Positions 18,315 to 26,963 of a stretch of DNA of 64,000 bases are shown piece after piece. Position 1 is the stretch's first letter; each line of letters begins with the position of its first letter. Position numbers and translations under genes: made by a program. The notes under the pieces were generated by a model. It had not been told where the DNA came from. It did no database searches and saw only the letters and a list, made by a program, of their open reading frames with translations. This DNA is from Planococcus lenghuensis (GTDB taxonomy: Bacteria; Bacillota; Bacilli; Bacillales_A; Planococcaceae). The DNA lies in contig NZ_CP019640.1 of the NCBI RefSeq assembly GCF_001999905.1, positions 3,018,001 through 3,082,000 of the forward strand, read 5' to 3'.

Positions 18315-19760
18315 TCAGTATGTGGTGATTTTCAATAATTTCTGCACAGCATAGACGCCCCGCTCCAGCGGTGTCAGCCGGCTCTGATAAGCGGTATCAT
18401 CCAGCGTGAAAATGCCGTCTTCATTGTTCCATAACCGCTTGAAATAGGCTTCCAGGCTCTGTACCAGATCACTGTCATTTGGCGCCTCAATCCGGAGATT
18501 GCTTTCGATGTTATGGTTATCGAGCGATCTTGACGAAAAATTGGAAGATCCCCCGGATATGACGGTTTTACCGGCCATCCGGACCAAGGTAGTCTTCGTG
18601 TGGAATTCTTCGTCAATGACGTTATACCAGCGGAGCTGAAGATTCTCCAGCCCTGTCTCCCGCAGTTCTTTCGCGACTGGTCGGTTCGGCAGCCCCCGCT
18701 GATTTCTGCCGAACGCAGTTTTGTTCGGATCGAGGATCAGCCGCACATCCACACCGCGTTTCGCTGCACTTTTCAACGCATTGATCACTTCCCGTTCCGC
18801 CAAATACAGCATTGCCAGCCAGATTGCATCCCCTTCCTCAGTTGCTGTAATGTCCTGGAGCAGGGCTTTCAGTACTTCATGTTCCGTCAGATACTGCACT
18901 TTATACTCCCCGCGTTCTTCTCCGGGCTCCGTCCGCGGCAGTACCGGTCCGCCGGACATCAGGGAAACCGCTTCTTCCGCTTCCAGCAAGTCCTTCAGCA
19001 CCGGCCCGGTGACCCGAAATGCCATATTATCATTATAGCCGTCAGGGTCATGCGGATTGGCTGAACTGATGATCGCTTCGGATTCTGTAATGATCGCTTT
19101 CCGGTGATTCGCTTTGATATTCAGAAGCGTCAGGAAAGATGATAGGGTCATATCCGGCGCATCGCCTGCGATGGGATTTGAGATCCATCCCTCTCCGCCG
19201 TTATCCGGCCATTGCACCAGCAGCCGGTACAGGCCAGAATACAGCGGGATGGAATCGCGCAATTTATCCAAATCAGTGTAAATAACCTCCACACCGGCTT
19301 CTTTGAGTTTGCTGAATTCCGGCAGTTCATATGAGCCATATCCCGAATTAAGCGGATCGGTGATGAAATAAATCGGCATGTCCGGGGATGCTTCTTTTTT
19401 AGCTAACAATCGGCTGACCAGGTTTTCCGCAATAGCCGGATACTCTTTTCCTTCCGCGCCGTAACGGCCGAGCATGAAAAAATCGAGTACGATAAACTGC
19501 TCCGCCCGGTCAATCACTTGATAGATTTCCTGAAAAATCTGCGCTTCACGTTTTGTCCGCTTGCCTTCCCGGTCTTCCACGTATGTAAGATCCGTCAGCA
19601 TATCAATCGTTTCCGCCCGGTGAAGTCTCCCCTGATAGGCCAAGCCTTTCGGAATCGGTTTGATAAATGAGTTCCAGGCTGCAGCCGCCACGTAAGATAC
19701 CGCCAGTACAGACAGTGTGCCGGTCAGCCACTTTCTGCCGTCAGTCAGTTTCGCTTTCAT
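18315..19760 (-). CDS. Membrane-anchored phospholipase D-like protein (paralog 2)
   Basis: 481 aa, nearly collinear with the neighbouring gene at 16779-18233: N-terminal anchor, AETIDMLTDLTYVED, IVLDFFMLG, YFITDPLNSGYGSYE, then HxK motifs ANHRKAIITESE and FHTKTTLVRMAG. As in its twin, the catalytic Asp positions hold Glu and Arg. Both end in VYAVQKLLK(I/F)TTY-like tails. A terminator separates the copies, so each is probably expressed on its own. The duplication suggests divergence of substrate; that is inference. Confidence 0.8.
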   Translation of the reverse strand: MKAKLTDGRKWLTGTLSVLAVSYVAAAAWNSFIKPIPKGLAYQGRLHRAETIDMLTDLTYVEDREGKRTKREAQIFQEIYQVIDRAEQFIVLDFFMLGRYGAEGKEYPAIAENLVSRLLAKKEASPDMPIYFITDPLNSGYGSYELPEFSKLKEAGVEVIYTDLDKLRDSIPLYSGLYRLLVQWPDNGGEGWISNPIAGDAPDMTLSSFLTLLNIKANHRKAIITESEAIISSANPHDPDGYNDNMAFRVTGPVLKDLLEAEEAVSLMSGGPVLPRTEPGEERGEYKVQYLTEHEVLKALLQDITATEEGDAIWLAMLYLAEREVINALKSAAKRGVDVRLILDPNKTAFGRNQRGLPNRPVAKELRETGLENLQLRWYNVIDEEFHTKTTLVRMAGKTVISGGSSNFSSRSLDNHNIESNLRIEAPNDSDLVQSLEAYFKRLWNNEDGIFTLDDTAYQSRLTPLERGVYAVQKLLKITTY

Positions 19761-19814
19761 ACGTCAGCCCCCCGTCCTATTTATCTATACAGTAGCAGAA
19801 GCTGTCTGCATACA

Positions 19815-19837
19815 CAAAAAAGCCGGCTGAACCGGCT
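19815..19837 (-). terminator. Terminator after the sigma factor gene
   Basis: AGCCGG / CCGGCT stem, 5-base loop, then TTTTTT on the minus strand; 5 bases past the stop. Confidence 0.82.
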
Positions 19838-19842
19838 GCTGT

Positions 19843-20379
19843 TTAAGCGGTCATCACATAATCCCGGGTTTGACTGTCTGCCAGCAGCAATTCTTTCAAT
19901 CGCTGTTTTGCCCGGAAGAGGCGGGATTTCACTGTTCCAACCGACACTTTCATTTCATCCGCAATTTCATTCAGTGATAATTGGTGCACATAGAAATAAA
20001 GAATGGTCGTGCGGTAAATGCCATCAAGTTCGGCAATTTTATGCTGCAGCAGAACTGCCGCGTCATGTTTTTCCGCAGTTTCTTCCGCTCCCGCTTCATC
20101 TGAAGGCACCAAATCCAGAATCGAAATATCCAGGCCTTCCGGTTGCTGCATCACGTGTTTCGAACGCCGGACATTTTTACGGTAGCGATCCCGGAATGTA
20201 TTCATGCAGACTGTCGTCAGCCAGGCTTTGGCATGTTCAATCTGATCGATCTGTGACTTCGAACGCACGACTTTCAGCCAGACTTCCTGCATCAGATCCT
20301 CCGCTTCATCCTTGTTGCGTGTCAGTTTCAGGCAAAGGTGATAGAGATAACGGTTATATTCATTATATAGGCTTTCCAT
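19843..20379 (-). CDS. ECF-type RNA polymerase sigma factor without neighbouring anti-sigma
   Basis: 178 aa. Region 2 is at about residues 5-70 (YLYHLCLKLTRNKDEAEDLMQEVWLKV) and region 4 at about 115-170 (LSLNEIADEMKVSVGTVKSRLFRAKQRLKELL, a helix-turn-helix). ECF sigma factors direct RNA polymerase to stress or envelope promoters. Usual partners are a co-transcribed membrane anti-sigma factor; here the next genes are a CNNM transporter upstream and a PLD-like protein downstream, with terminators on both sides, so the gene is monocistronic. The ATG has only a weak GGGGG ribosome site. Confidence 0.88.
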   Translation of the reverse strand: MESLYNEYNRYLYHLCLKLTRNKDEAEDLMQEVWLKVVRSKSQIDQIEHAKAWLTTVCMNTFRDRYRKNVRRSKHVMQQPEGLDISILDLVPSDEAGAEETAEKHDAAVLLQHKIAELDGIYRTTILYFYVHQLSLNEIADEMKVSVGTVKSRLFRAKQRLKELLLADSQTRDYVMTA

Positions 20380-20481
20380 TGTATTGCCCCCATTCGGTTG
20401 TTCTGTTAAGACCAGTTTGCCAGAATGGTGCCTTACCCTCTATCGGATTCGCTTTCAATTGACTTACAAAAATGTAAGCAC

Positions 20482-20509
20482 AAAAAAAGCCCTCACATCC
20501 TGTGAAGGC
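20482..20509 (-). terminator. Terminator after the CNNM transporter gene
   Basis: GCCTTCACA / TGTGAGGGC stem, loop GGA, followed by seven T on the minus strand, next to the stop at 20511. Confidence 0.92.
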
Positions 20510-20510
20510 A

Positions 20511-21761
20511 TTAAACCGGAACTTCCATTGAATTTTTCGTAATGGTCAGCCGCACAATCTTATTGCGGTCGACTTCATTAACTGTCACGTGAAGATTTTC
20601 GAATTCAAATTCTTCCCCTTCATCCGGAACATGACCCAATTGCTGCAGCACGAACCCGGCTACTGTATCGTGGTCATCCTCGGGCAGTTCAATATTGAAG
20701 ATTTCATTGACATCTTCAATTTCCAGCCGCCCGTGACAGGAAATCCGATTTTCTGTCACAGTATAGATAAGCGTTTCATCTTCTTTATCGGTTTCATCTT
20801 CAATGTCTTTCCCGATCATCTCTTCGATGATATCTTCCGTCGTCACAAGTCCAAGCGTCCCGCCGTATTCATCCAGCACAATTGCCATGTGCTTCTTTCT
20901 GGCCAGCATCATGCGGAACACTTTTTCGACACTCACGCTCTGTACAACGAATAACGGGTTTGCATCCATCAATTCTTCAAGTGTCAGGCCCGGATTCATC
21001 GACCACTCGATCAGCCGCTTCGTAAAGAACAGGCCGACGATATTATCCATATTTTCTTCATAAACAGGATAACGGGTATAGGAATGGCTCAAAATGATAT
21101 CCCGGACTTCTTCATACGTCGAATCAGCGGGGATGCCGACTGTATCCGTCCGGTGTGTTTCCATCACGTCGGAAACATCCTTGGAGGAAAAATCAAGCAT
21201 ACCCATCAGGCGAAGGGATTCTTCTTCTTCAAACGTCCCTTCACTCGATGCAATGTCAACCATTGAACGCAGTTCTTCTTTCGTTATCGTCGCTTCCTTC
21301 ACCTGTCCCCGCGAAATAAGGCGGATGAAAATGTTGGTGAATTGGGACAGAATCCACGTCAGCGGACGCAGAACAACAACCATCGCGGATATGACAGGCG
21401 CAACGATATAAGCGACCTTGTCTGCGAATGTGGCCGCAATCGTCTTCGGCAGCACTTCACCGAAAATGATCAGGATCACTGTCAGCACACCGGTCGCCAC
21501 TCCGACTTCCCAGCCTCTCGTGATGGCAATTGTCGTAACCAGCGTCGGCAGCATAATATTCGCGATATTATTTCCAATCAGAATTGTCGTGATCATTCGG
21601 TCCGGCTTCGATATAAGTTTCAGCAGGCGCTGAGCTGCAGCATCATCATCTCCCTGCTCTGCCCGAAGCTGGACCTTCATCCTGTTAACTGCAGTGAGTG
21701 CAGTCTCGCTTCCTGACAGGAAAAACGACATCATCAAGAAAAACGCGAGTGCTATGAACAA
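20511..21761 (-). CDS. CNNM/CorC-family membrane protein (DUF21-CBS-CorC_HlyC)
   Basis: 416 aa. An N-terminal DUF21 domain with four membrane segments (SGSETALTAVNR; GEVLPKTIAA) spans residues 1-165, two CBS domains follow (about 185-310; FTKRLIEW, VTTEDIIEEMIG), and a C-terminal CorC_HlyC/transporter-associated domain ends the protein. Family members export or sense Mg2+ or other divalent cations; the old name hemolysin is misleading. The start is a TTG at 21761, supported by GGAGG eight bases upstream. Monocistronic by its terminator. Confidence 0.88.
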   Translation of the reverse strand: MFIALAFFLMMSFFLSGSETALTAVNRMKVQLRAEQGDDDAAAQRLLKLISKPDRMITTILIGNNIANIMLPTLVTTIAITRGWEVGVATGVLTVILIIFGEVLPKTIAATFADKVAYIVAPVISAMVVVLRPLTWILSQFTNIFIRLISRGQVKEATITKEELRSMVDIASSEGTFEEEESLRLMGMLDFSSKDVSDVMETHRTDTVGIPADSTYEEVRDIILSHSYTRYPVYEENMDNIVGLFFTKRLIEWSMNPGLTLEELMDANPLFVVQSVSVEKVFRMMLARKKHMAIVLDEYGGTLGLVTTEDIIEEMIGKDIEDETDKEDETLIYTVTENRISCHGRLEIEDVNEIFNIELPEDDHDTVAGFVLQQLGHVPDEGEEFEFENLHVTVNEVDRNKIVRLTITKNSMEVPV

Positions 21762-21936
21762 ATTTGTTTCCTCCAGTATAAAATTCGAAAATTAAAGTAA
21801 GCTTTCCGCTCTGCGGAATTTCCGAGCTCTTTCTCTGTTCCTGATTATATCACAGGTCTTTTGCTGATGTCGAAAACACTGTTCGGTATGCTATACTATT
21901 TCCAAACTCGAACCATTTTGAATTGGAGGCATAAAT

Positions 21937-23307
21937 TTGAATCAGGAACTGGATCTTTATTTCAAACGAAACCGCGAAGAACACTTGGATGAACTGAAGT
22001 CATTCCTTCGCATCTCTTCCATCAGTTCACTCAACGAGCATAAACAGGATACGCGGAAAGCTGCTGAATGGCTGAAAAACGCCTTGGAACAGGCGGGACT
22101 CGAACATGTTTCCATTGATGAGACAGCCGGGCACCCGGTCGTCTATGCCGACTGGCTGAACGCACCCGGCAAACCGACCGTCCTTGTGTACGGCCATTAC
22201 GATGTGCAGCCGGTGGATCCGCTGCATTTATGGGAAACCCCGCCGTTCGACCCGCACGTGCGTGACAATAAATTGTATGCGCGCGGCGCAAGTGACGACA
22301 AGGGCCAGACTTTCATGCATATCAAGACTGCTGAAGCGCTGCTGAAACTGAACGGCGAGCTGCCCGTCAATATGAAATTCATCATTGAAGGCGAAGAAGA
22401 AATCGGAAGTCCGAATCTCCCGGTTTATGTGGAGGAAAACAAAGAAAAACTGGCAGCGGATCTGATTGTCATCTCCGACACCGGCATGCAGGGGCCGGGC
22501 CGGCCGGCGGTCTGCTATGGACTGCGCGGTCTAGCGGGCATCCAGATTGATGTGAAAGGGCCAAAAGGCGACCTCCACTCCGGCTTGTATGGCGGCGCTG
22601 TTCAGAATCCGATTCACGCAGTGGCAGATATTGTCGCTTCGTTCCATGATCAGGAAGGGACAGTTCAAGTTGATGGTTTTTATGATGACGTGCGGCCGCT
22701 GAAAGATGAAGAACGCACAGCTTACCGTGAACTGGATTTCGACTTGGAAGCGGAAAAGAAAGCGCTTGGCATTACGGAGGATTTTGGTGAATCCGGTTAT
22801 TCATTCCTTGAACGGACATGGGTCCGCCCGACACTTGAAATCAATGGCATCTTCGGCGGGTTCTCAGGTGAAGGCATCAAAACAGTCATCCCATCAGAAG
22901 CGGGGGCAAAGATCACATGCCGGCTCGTCCCTGACCAGAAACCCGATGACATTATTGCGAAACTCCGCGCTCATGTGGATGCGCATCTGCCGCCGGGCGT
23001 TACAGTTACTATTACGGAATTCGACAAAGGAACGCCGTTCATCACGCCATTCGATCATCCGGCGATTCAGGCGGCCGGCCGTTCTTATGAAAAAGTGTAC
23101 AATGTGCCGACTGTTTATACGCGCATGGGCGGATCGGTTCCGATTGTTGCGGAATTCGACCGCATCCTCGGCCTGCCGGTCGTGCTGATGGGCTTCGGCT
23201 TATCCACTGAGAATTTTCATGCACCGAATGAACATTTCCACCTGGAGAACTTTGACAAAGGGCTCCGGGTCATCGGAGATTATTTATCTGAAGCCGCTAA
23301 ACTTTAA
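21937..23307 (+). CDS. M20-family dipeptidase
   Basis: 456-aa cytosolic metallopeptidase of the M20/CNDP-like group. Metal-ligand motifs are visible: YGHYDVQP (about residues 84-91), GASDDKGQ (about 115-122), EGEEEIGSPN (about 149-158) and the dimerisation-domain lead KGPKGDLHSGLYGG. It hydrolyses dipeptides or short peptides; specificity is not readable. The start is a TTG preceded by GGAGG with seven-base spacing. It converges with the SDR gene across a shared terminator. Confidence 0.93.
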   Translation: MNQELDLYFKRNREEHLDELKSFLRISSISSLNEHKQDTRKAAEWLKNALEQAGLEHVSIDETAGHPVVYADWLNAPGKPTVLVYGHYDVQPVDPLHLWETPPFDPHVRDNKLYARGASDDKGQTFMHIKTAEALLKLNGELPVNMKFIIEGEEEIGSPNLPVYVEENKEKLAADLIVISDTGMQGPGRPAVCYGLRGLAGIQIDVKGPKGDLHSGLYGGAVQNPIHAVADIVASFHDQEGTVQVDGFYDDVRPLKDEERTAYRELDFDLEAEKKALGITEDFGESGYSFLERTWVRPTLEINGIFGGFSGEGIKTVIPSEAGAKITCRLVPDQKPDDIIAKLRAHVDAHLPPGVTVTITEFDKGTPFITPFDHPAIQAAGRSYEKVYNVPTVYTRMGGSVPIVAEFDRILGLPVVLMGFGLSTENFHAPNEHFHLENFDKGLRVIGDYLSEAAKL

Positions 23308-23321
23308 TAGGGCTCATTAAG

Positions 23322-23350
23322 AAAGGACCGGGAAAATCTCCCGGTCCTTT
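23322..23350. terminator. Bidirectional terminator between dipeptidase and SDR genes
   Basis: Perfect 11-bp stem AAAGGACCGGG / CCCGGTCCTTT with a 7-base loop serving convergent genes. Confidence 0.9.
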
Positions 23351-23359
23351 CTGTATTAA

Positions 23360-24220
23360 TTAAAGCGGGACACCGCCGTTGATATGAAGCACTTGTCCGG
23401 TTACATACGATGAGTCATCCGATGCAAAGTAGACATAGCCCGGTGCCAGTTCGTCCGGCTGGCCCGGCCGTTTCATCGGTACGTTCTTACCGAATTCATC
23501 CACTTTTTCCTCTCCGAATGTTGACGGAATGAGCGGAGTCCAGATCGGTCCCGGCGCTACGCAATTCACCCGGATGCCTTTTTCGACAAGCGACCCGGAA
23601 AGCGAGCGGGTAAATGCCAGAATCGCACCTTTCGTCGAAGAATAGTCAATCAGACTCGGTTCCCCGCGGAATGCGGTGATGGATGTTGTGTTGATGATCG
23701 AGCTCCCTGACTTCAAATGCTTCAGTGCCGCTTTCGTCAAGTGGAACATGCCGAATACATTAGTCCGGAACGTTCGCTCCAGCTGCTCTGCGGTTATATC
23801 TTCAAGAGAGGGCTGCGGATGCTGTTCAGCTGCGTTATTAACTAGCACATCGAGTTTACCGTATTGGTTAATTGTCTGCTTCAGCACTTCCTCACTGAAT
23901 GACTCTTCGCCTAAATCACCGGAAATCAGCAGGCAGCGCTGCCCTTCCTGTTCGACCAGCTTCTTTGTTTCTGCTGCATCATCATGTTCATCCAAAAATA
24001 CAATGGCCACATCAGCGCCCTCTTTTGCAAAAGCAATGGCAACTGCCCGGCCGATGCCGCTGTCCCCTCCGGTGATCAATGCCGTCTTCCCTGCCAGCCG
24101 CTGCGCTTTGCCGGCTAAGTTCTCCCGGAAATCCGGACGGGGCGTCATGCCGGATTCTATACCCGGCTGTCTCTCCTGCTCCTGCGCGGGGATATCTGTC
24201 GGTTTATTTTTCTCCATCAT
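23360..24220 (-). CDS. SDR-family oxidoreductase, general stress protein 39-like
   Basis: 286 aa from the chosen ATG (24220), which follows AGGAAGGGTGAG; the frame is open upstream but that part is not expected to be translated. It has the SDR glycine motif TGGDSGIGRAVA, NNAAEQHPQ and the catalytic YSSTKGA (YxxxK), with an N-terminal arm of about 40 residues as in B. subtilis GSP39/YdaD and YhdF. These are stress-induced dehydrogenases of unknown substrate. A sigma-B-like promoter lies about 40 bases upstream, agreeing with a general stress role. It diverges from the cardiolipin synthase gene. Confidence 0.88.
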   Translation of the reverse strand: MMEKNKPTDIPAQEQERQPGIESGMTPRPDFRENLAGKAQRLAGKTALITGGDSGIGRAVAIAFAKEGADVAIVFLDEHDDAAETKKLVEQEGQRCLLISGDLGEESFSEEVLKQTINQYGKLDVLVNNAAEQHPQPSLEDITAEQLERTFRTNVFGMFHLTKAALKHLKSGSSIINTTSITAFRGEPSLIDYSSTKGAILAFTRSLSGSLVEKGIRVNCVAPGPIWTPLIPSTFGEEKVDEFGKNVPMKRPGQPDELAPGYVYFASDDSSYVTGQVLHINGGVPL

Positions 24221-24260
24221 CAACTCACCCTTCCTGATCATTTTACTTTCTTTGGTCAGT

Positions 24261-24285
24261 TTTCCCCTTCTTCCTTTACTTAAAC
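24261..24285 (-). promoter_or_regulatory. Sigma-B-like promoter of the SDR gene
   Basis: On the minus strand GTTTAA (24280-24285), a 13-bp spacer, then GGGAAA (24261-24266); the consensus is GTTTAA-N12-14-GGGTAT. Position fits transcription of the GSP39-like gene. Confidence 0.68.
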
Positions 24286-24345
24286 CGGCAGAATGTGCTG
24301 AAATAAAGTACAGTAGCAACGACTGACTGAAAGGCGGGGATTCCC

Positions 24346-25809
24346 ATTCCATTTGTTACATTCGAGGCCTGGCGTAATATTGCAAGCATCTTCTTCTTTT
24401 TGAATATCATATTGGCAGTAATTATCGTGTTTCGTGAAAGGAAAACCCCTTCGTCCACATGGGCATGGCTGATGGTCCTGTTCTTCCTGCCTGTGATCGG
24501 TTTCTTTCTTTATCTATTCTTCGGCCGCTCATTTAAAAAAGAGAGACTCAAACAGCAGTCCACTTATTTTAATGATGAGCTAGCAAAGGCGGCCGATGAT
24601 CAGCTGCATGCAGTGACCACTGGCGCTTTTCAGCACCCTGTATCCGTTACGCAGGAGCTTGAAGGACTGGTCCGGATGAATCTGCAAACAGCTCCAGCCC
24701 TGCTGACGTTCAATAACCGAATCAGTATTTTTTCCGACGGCAGAGATAAATTTGATGCGCTTTTTGAAGATATCCGGAACGCCAAAGATCATATTCACAT
24801 GGAATATTACATCATCCGAAAAGATGCGCTGGCTCAGAAACTGCTGGATCTGCTGACTCAAAAAGCAAAAGAAGGCGTCAAAACACTGTTCTTGTATGAT
24901 GATGTCGGCTCGCATTCGGTCAACGATGCGTTCCTGGCGGAATTCAGAGAGGCGGGCGGCAAGGCTGCACCGTTCATGCCTTCCAGGCTGCCCGTCATTA
25001 ATACGAATATGAATTATCGGAATCACCGGAAAATCGTAGTCATAGACGGAATGATTTCCTATACCGGCGGGTTCAATGTCGGCGAAGAGTATTTGGGGGA
25101 AAAACCGAAGTTCGGCTATTGGCGGGATACCCATCTTCGGATTACAGGCGGTGCTGTACACACACTTCAGCACCGGTTCCTGCTGGATTGGAATGAAGCT
25201 TCAAACAGCCATCCGGTTAAATTTGCCTTTGAATACTTCCCCCCGTCGCCTGACCGCAAAGGTGCAGCCATGCAGATTGTGGCGAGCGGGCCCGATGAAC
25301 GGCATACACAAGTTAAAAACGGCTTGCTGAAGCTCATAGCCAGTGCGCAGCAATCCATTTATATCCAGACCCCTTATTTCGTGCCGGAACAGACGATCAT
25401 TGATGCCTTGCAAGTCGCATCGCTGAGCGGAATCGATGTCCGGATGATGATTCCGGACAAGTCGGATCACCCGTTTGTCCATTCGGCAACACTGTCATTT
25501 GTAGGCGATTTACTGGATGCAGGTGTACAGGTATATGCATACCATAATGGTTTCCTCCACGCTAAAATGATGATAATCGATGGCAAAGCCTTTACACTCG
25601 GTTCTGCCAATATGGATGTCCGGAGTTTTAAATTGAACTTCGAAGTTAATGCATTCATTTTTGACCGGGAGACAACGGAAGCGATGACAGAAGTATTCTT
25701 CCGGGACATGGAACTCACCAGTCAGCTGACCCAGGAGTATTTTGACAGCCGGTCGCTGTTCAAGCGCATCAGGCATCGTTTCGCCCGGCTGATGGCTCCG
25801 CTGCTGTGA
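24346..25809 (+). CDS. cls: Cardiolipin synthase
   Basis: About 487 aa. Two N-terminal membrane segments (IASIFFFLNIILAVIIVF; WAWLMVLFFLPVIGFFLYLFF) precede two PLD domains with intact HKD motifs: NHRKIVVIDG and LHAKMMIIDG. It condenses phosphatidylglycerol molecules to cardiolipin at the membrane. The start is odd: the only ATG/GTG/TTG near is TTG 24400, which would cut into the first membrane helix and has no ribosome site, whereas AAAGGCGGGGA at 24330-24340 is spaced correctly for ATT at 24346. I therefore place the start there, with moderate confidence. A terminator follows. Confidence 0.9.
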   Translation: MPFVTFEAWRNIASIFFFLNIILAVIIVFRERKTPSSTWAWLMVLFFLPVIGFFLYLFFGRSFKKERLKQQSTYFNDELAKAADDQLHAVTTGAFQHPVSVTQELEGLVRMNLQTAPALLTFNNRISIFSDGRDKFDALFEDIRNAKDHIHMEYYIIRKDALAQKLLDLLTQKAKEGVKTLFLYDDVGSHSVNDAFLAEFREAGGKAAPFMPSRLPVINTNMNYRNHRKIVVIDGMISYTGGFNVGEEYLGEKPKFGYWRDTHLRITGGAVHTLQHRFLLDWNEASNSHPVKFAFEYFPPSPDRKGAAMQIVASGPDERHTQVKNGLLKLIASAQQSIYIQTPYFVPEQTIIDALQVASLSGIDVRMMIPDKSDHPFVHSATLSFVGDLLDAGVQVYAYHNGFLHAKMMIIDGKAFTLGSANMDVRSFKLNFEVNAFIFDRETTEAMTEVFFRDMELTSQLTQEYFDSRSLFKRIRHRFARLMAPLL

Positions 25810-25815
25810 ATTTCC

Positions 25816-25851
25816 AAGACTGCTCCTATTATAAGGGCCAGTCTTTCTTTT
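25816..25851 (+). terminator. Terminator after cls
   Basis: AAGACTG / CAGTCTT stem with partial inner pairing of GCTCC and GGGC, then TCTTTT. Confidence 0.65.
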
Positions 25852-26006
25852 ATGATTCTTTTGTCACAACTAAACTTACTGTAAAGCCAGGAACCCGTTC
25901 CGAAAGTGATCATATCCGTCTAAACTCCCGTTTTTTCTCTGTCCCTTTTACGCATGGTATGCTATATTTTGGTTACTGAATCTTCAATAAGATGGGAATG
26001 GTTCCG

Positions 26007-26870
26007 ATGAAAAAACCGCTTGCTTGGATTACTGATTCGATGGGATTCATAACAGAAGAACTGAAAGAGCATCCGGATGTATACGTAGTGCCGCTTAATA
26101 TTCATTTTGGGCAGGAAACTTTTGAAGATGCAGTTGATTTAACTTCAGAAGAATTGTATGACCGGCTTCGGGGGGCTGAGGAATTCCCGAAGACCTCTCA
26201 GCCTTCCGCCGGAAAATTTGCCGAGCTGTATAACCGTCTGAAGGAAGAGTACGAGTGCGCGATCGCCGTTCATGGCTCTTCCCGGTTAAGTGGCACACTG
26301 GCCTCTTCCGTCGCCGGTGCCGAAATGGCGGACTTTCCTCTCTATGCCGTTGATTCGCTGGCCCTCTCCTATGGGATGACAGGACTGATTGAACGCGGCT
26401 TTTACCTGCAGGAGCAGGGATTGGTGCCTGAAAAAATCGCAGCTCAGCTGCAGAATGAGACAGTGGATTTCCGGAATTTCATCACGATCGGCAACCTGTC
26501 GCAATTGTATAAAGGCGGACGGATGAATGGGGTCCAGTATTATCTGGGAAGCCTGCTGAAAGTGAAACCGATCGTCCAAATTACGGAAGAAGGTGAATTG
26601 GCACCAATCGACAAAGTCAGATCACAGAAAAAAGCGATGCAGTACCTCGTTGACCGGGCAACCGAAAGTTACCGTGAACACGGTTCTTCCAAGTTCCAGA
26701 TATTGCATGCCAATGTCATTGCGGAAGCTGTAGAACTGCGTGAAGAAATATTAAAAGTTGTGCCGCACGCCCATATACTGATCGGTGAACTCAGCACGGT
26801 GCTGGTCGTCCATGCAGGTGAAGGAACAATCGCCCTTCTCTGGCGCAGTGAGCCTGCCATTTATAAGTAA
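26007..26870 (+). CDS. DegV family fatty-acid-binding protein
   Basis: 287 aa from ATG 26007 (ATG 25992 in the same frame is possible but has a worse ribosome site). DegV features are the N-terminal KPLAWITDSMGFI, TSQPSAGKF (about residues 66-74), SSRLSGT and the later NLSQLYKGGRMN. Proteins of this fold bind a fatty acid; some are FakB subunits that present it to the FakA kinase for phospholipid synthesis. Which role applies here cannot be decided, since no fakA is in the window. Confidence 0.88.
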   Translation: MKKPLAWITDSMGFITEELKEHPDVYVVPLNIHFGQETFEDAVDLTSEELYDRLRGAEEFPKTSQPSAGKFAELYNRLKEEYECAIAVHGSSRLSGTLASSVAGAEMADFPLYAVDSLALSYGMTGLIERGFYLQEQGLVPEKIAAQLQNETVDFRNFITIGNLSQLYKGGRMNGVQYYLGSLLKVKPIVQITEEGELAPIDKVRSQKKAMQYLVDRATESYREHGSSKFQILHANVIAEAVELREEILKVVPHAHILIGELSTVLVVHAGEGTIALLWRSEPAIYK

Positions 26871-26963
26871 GTCGAACAGGACTCACTATGCCATCTGTCA
26901 ACAGATAGTCCAGCATTCATCTGCTGCAATGGCAGCAGCAACGTATCGCGTGAGGTGGTAGAC

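Noticed and set aside
24221-24352. 44-residue N-terminal extension of the SDR protein
   Set aside because: A better ribosome site lies at ATG 24220, the extension covers the sigma-B-like promoter, and relatives begin at MEKNK-type residues.
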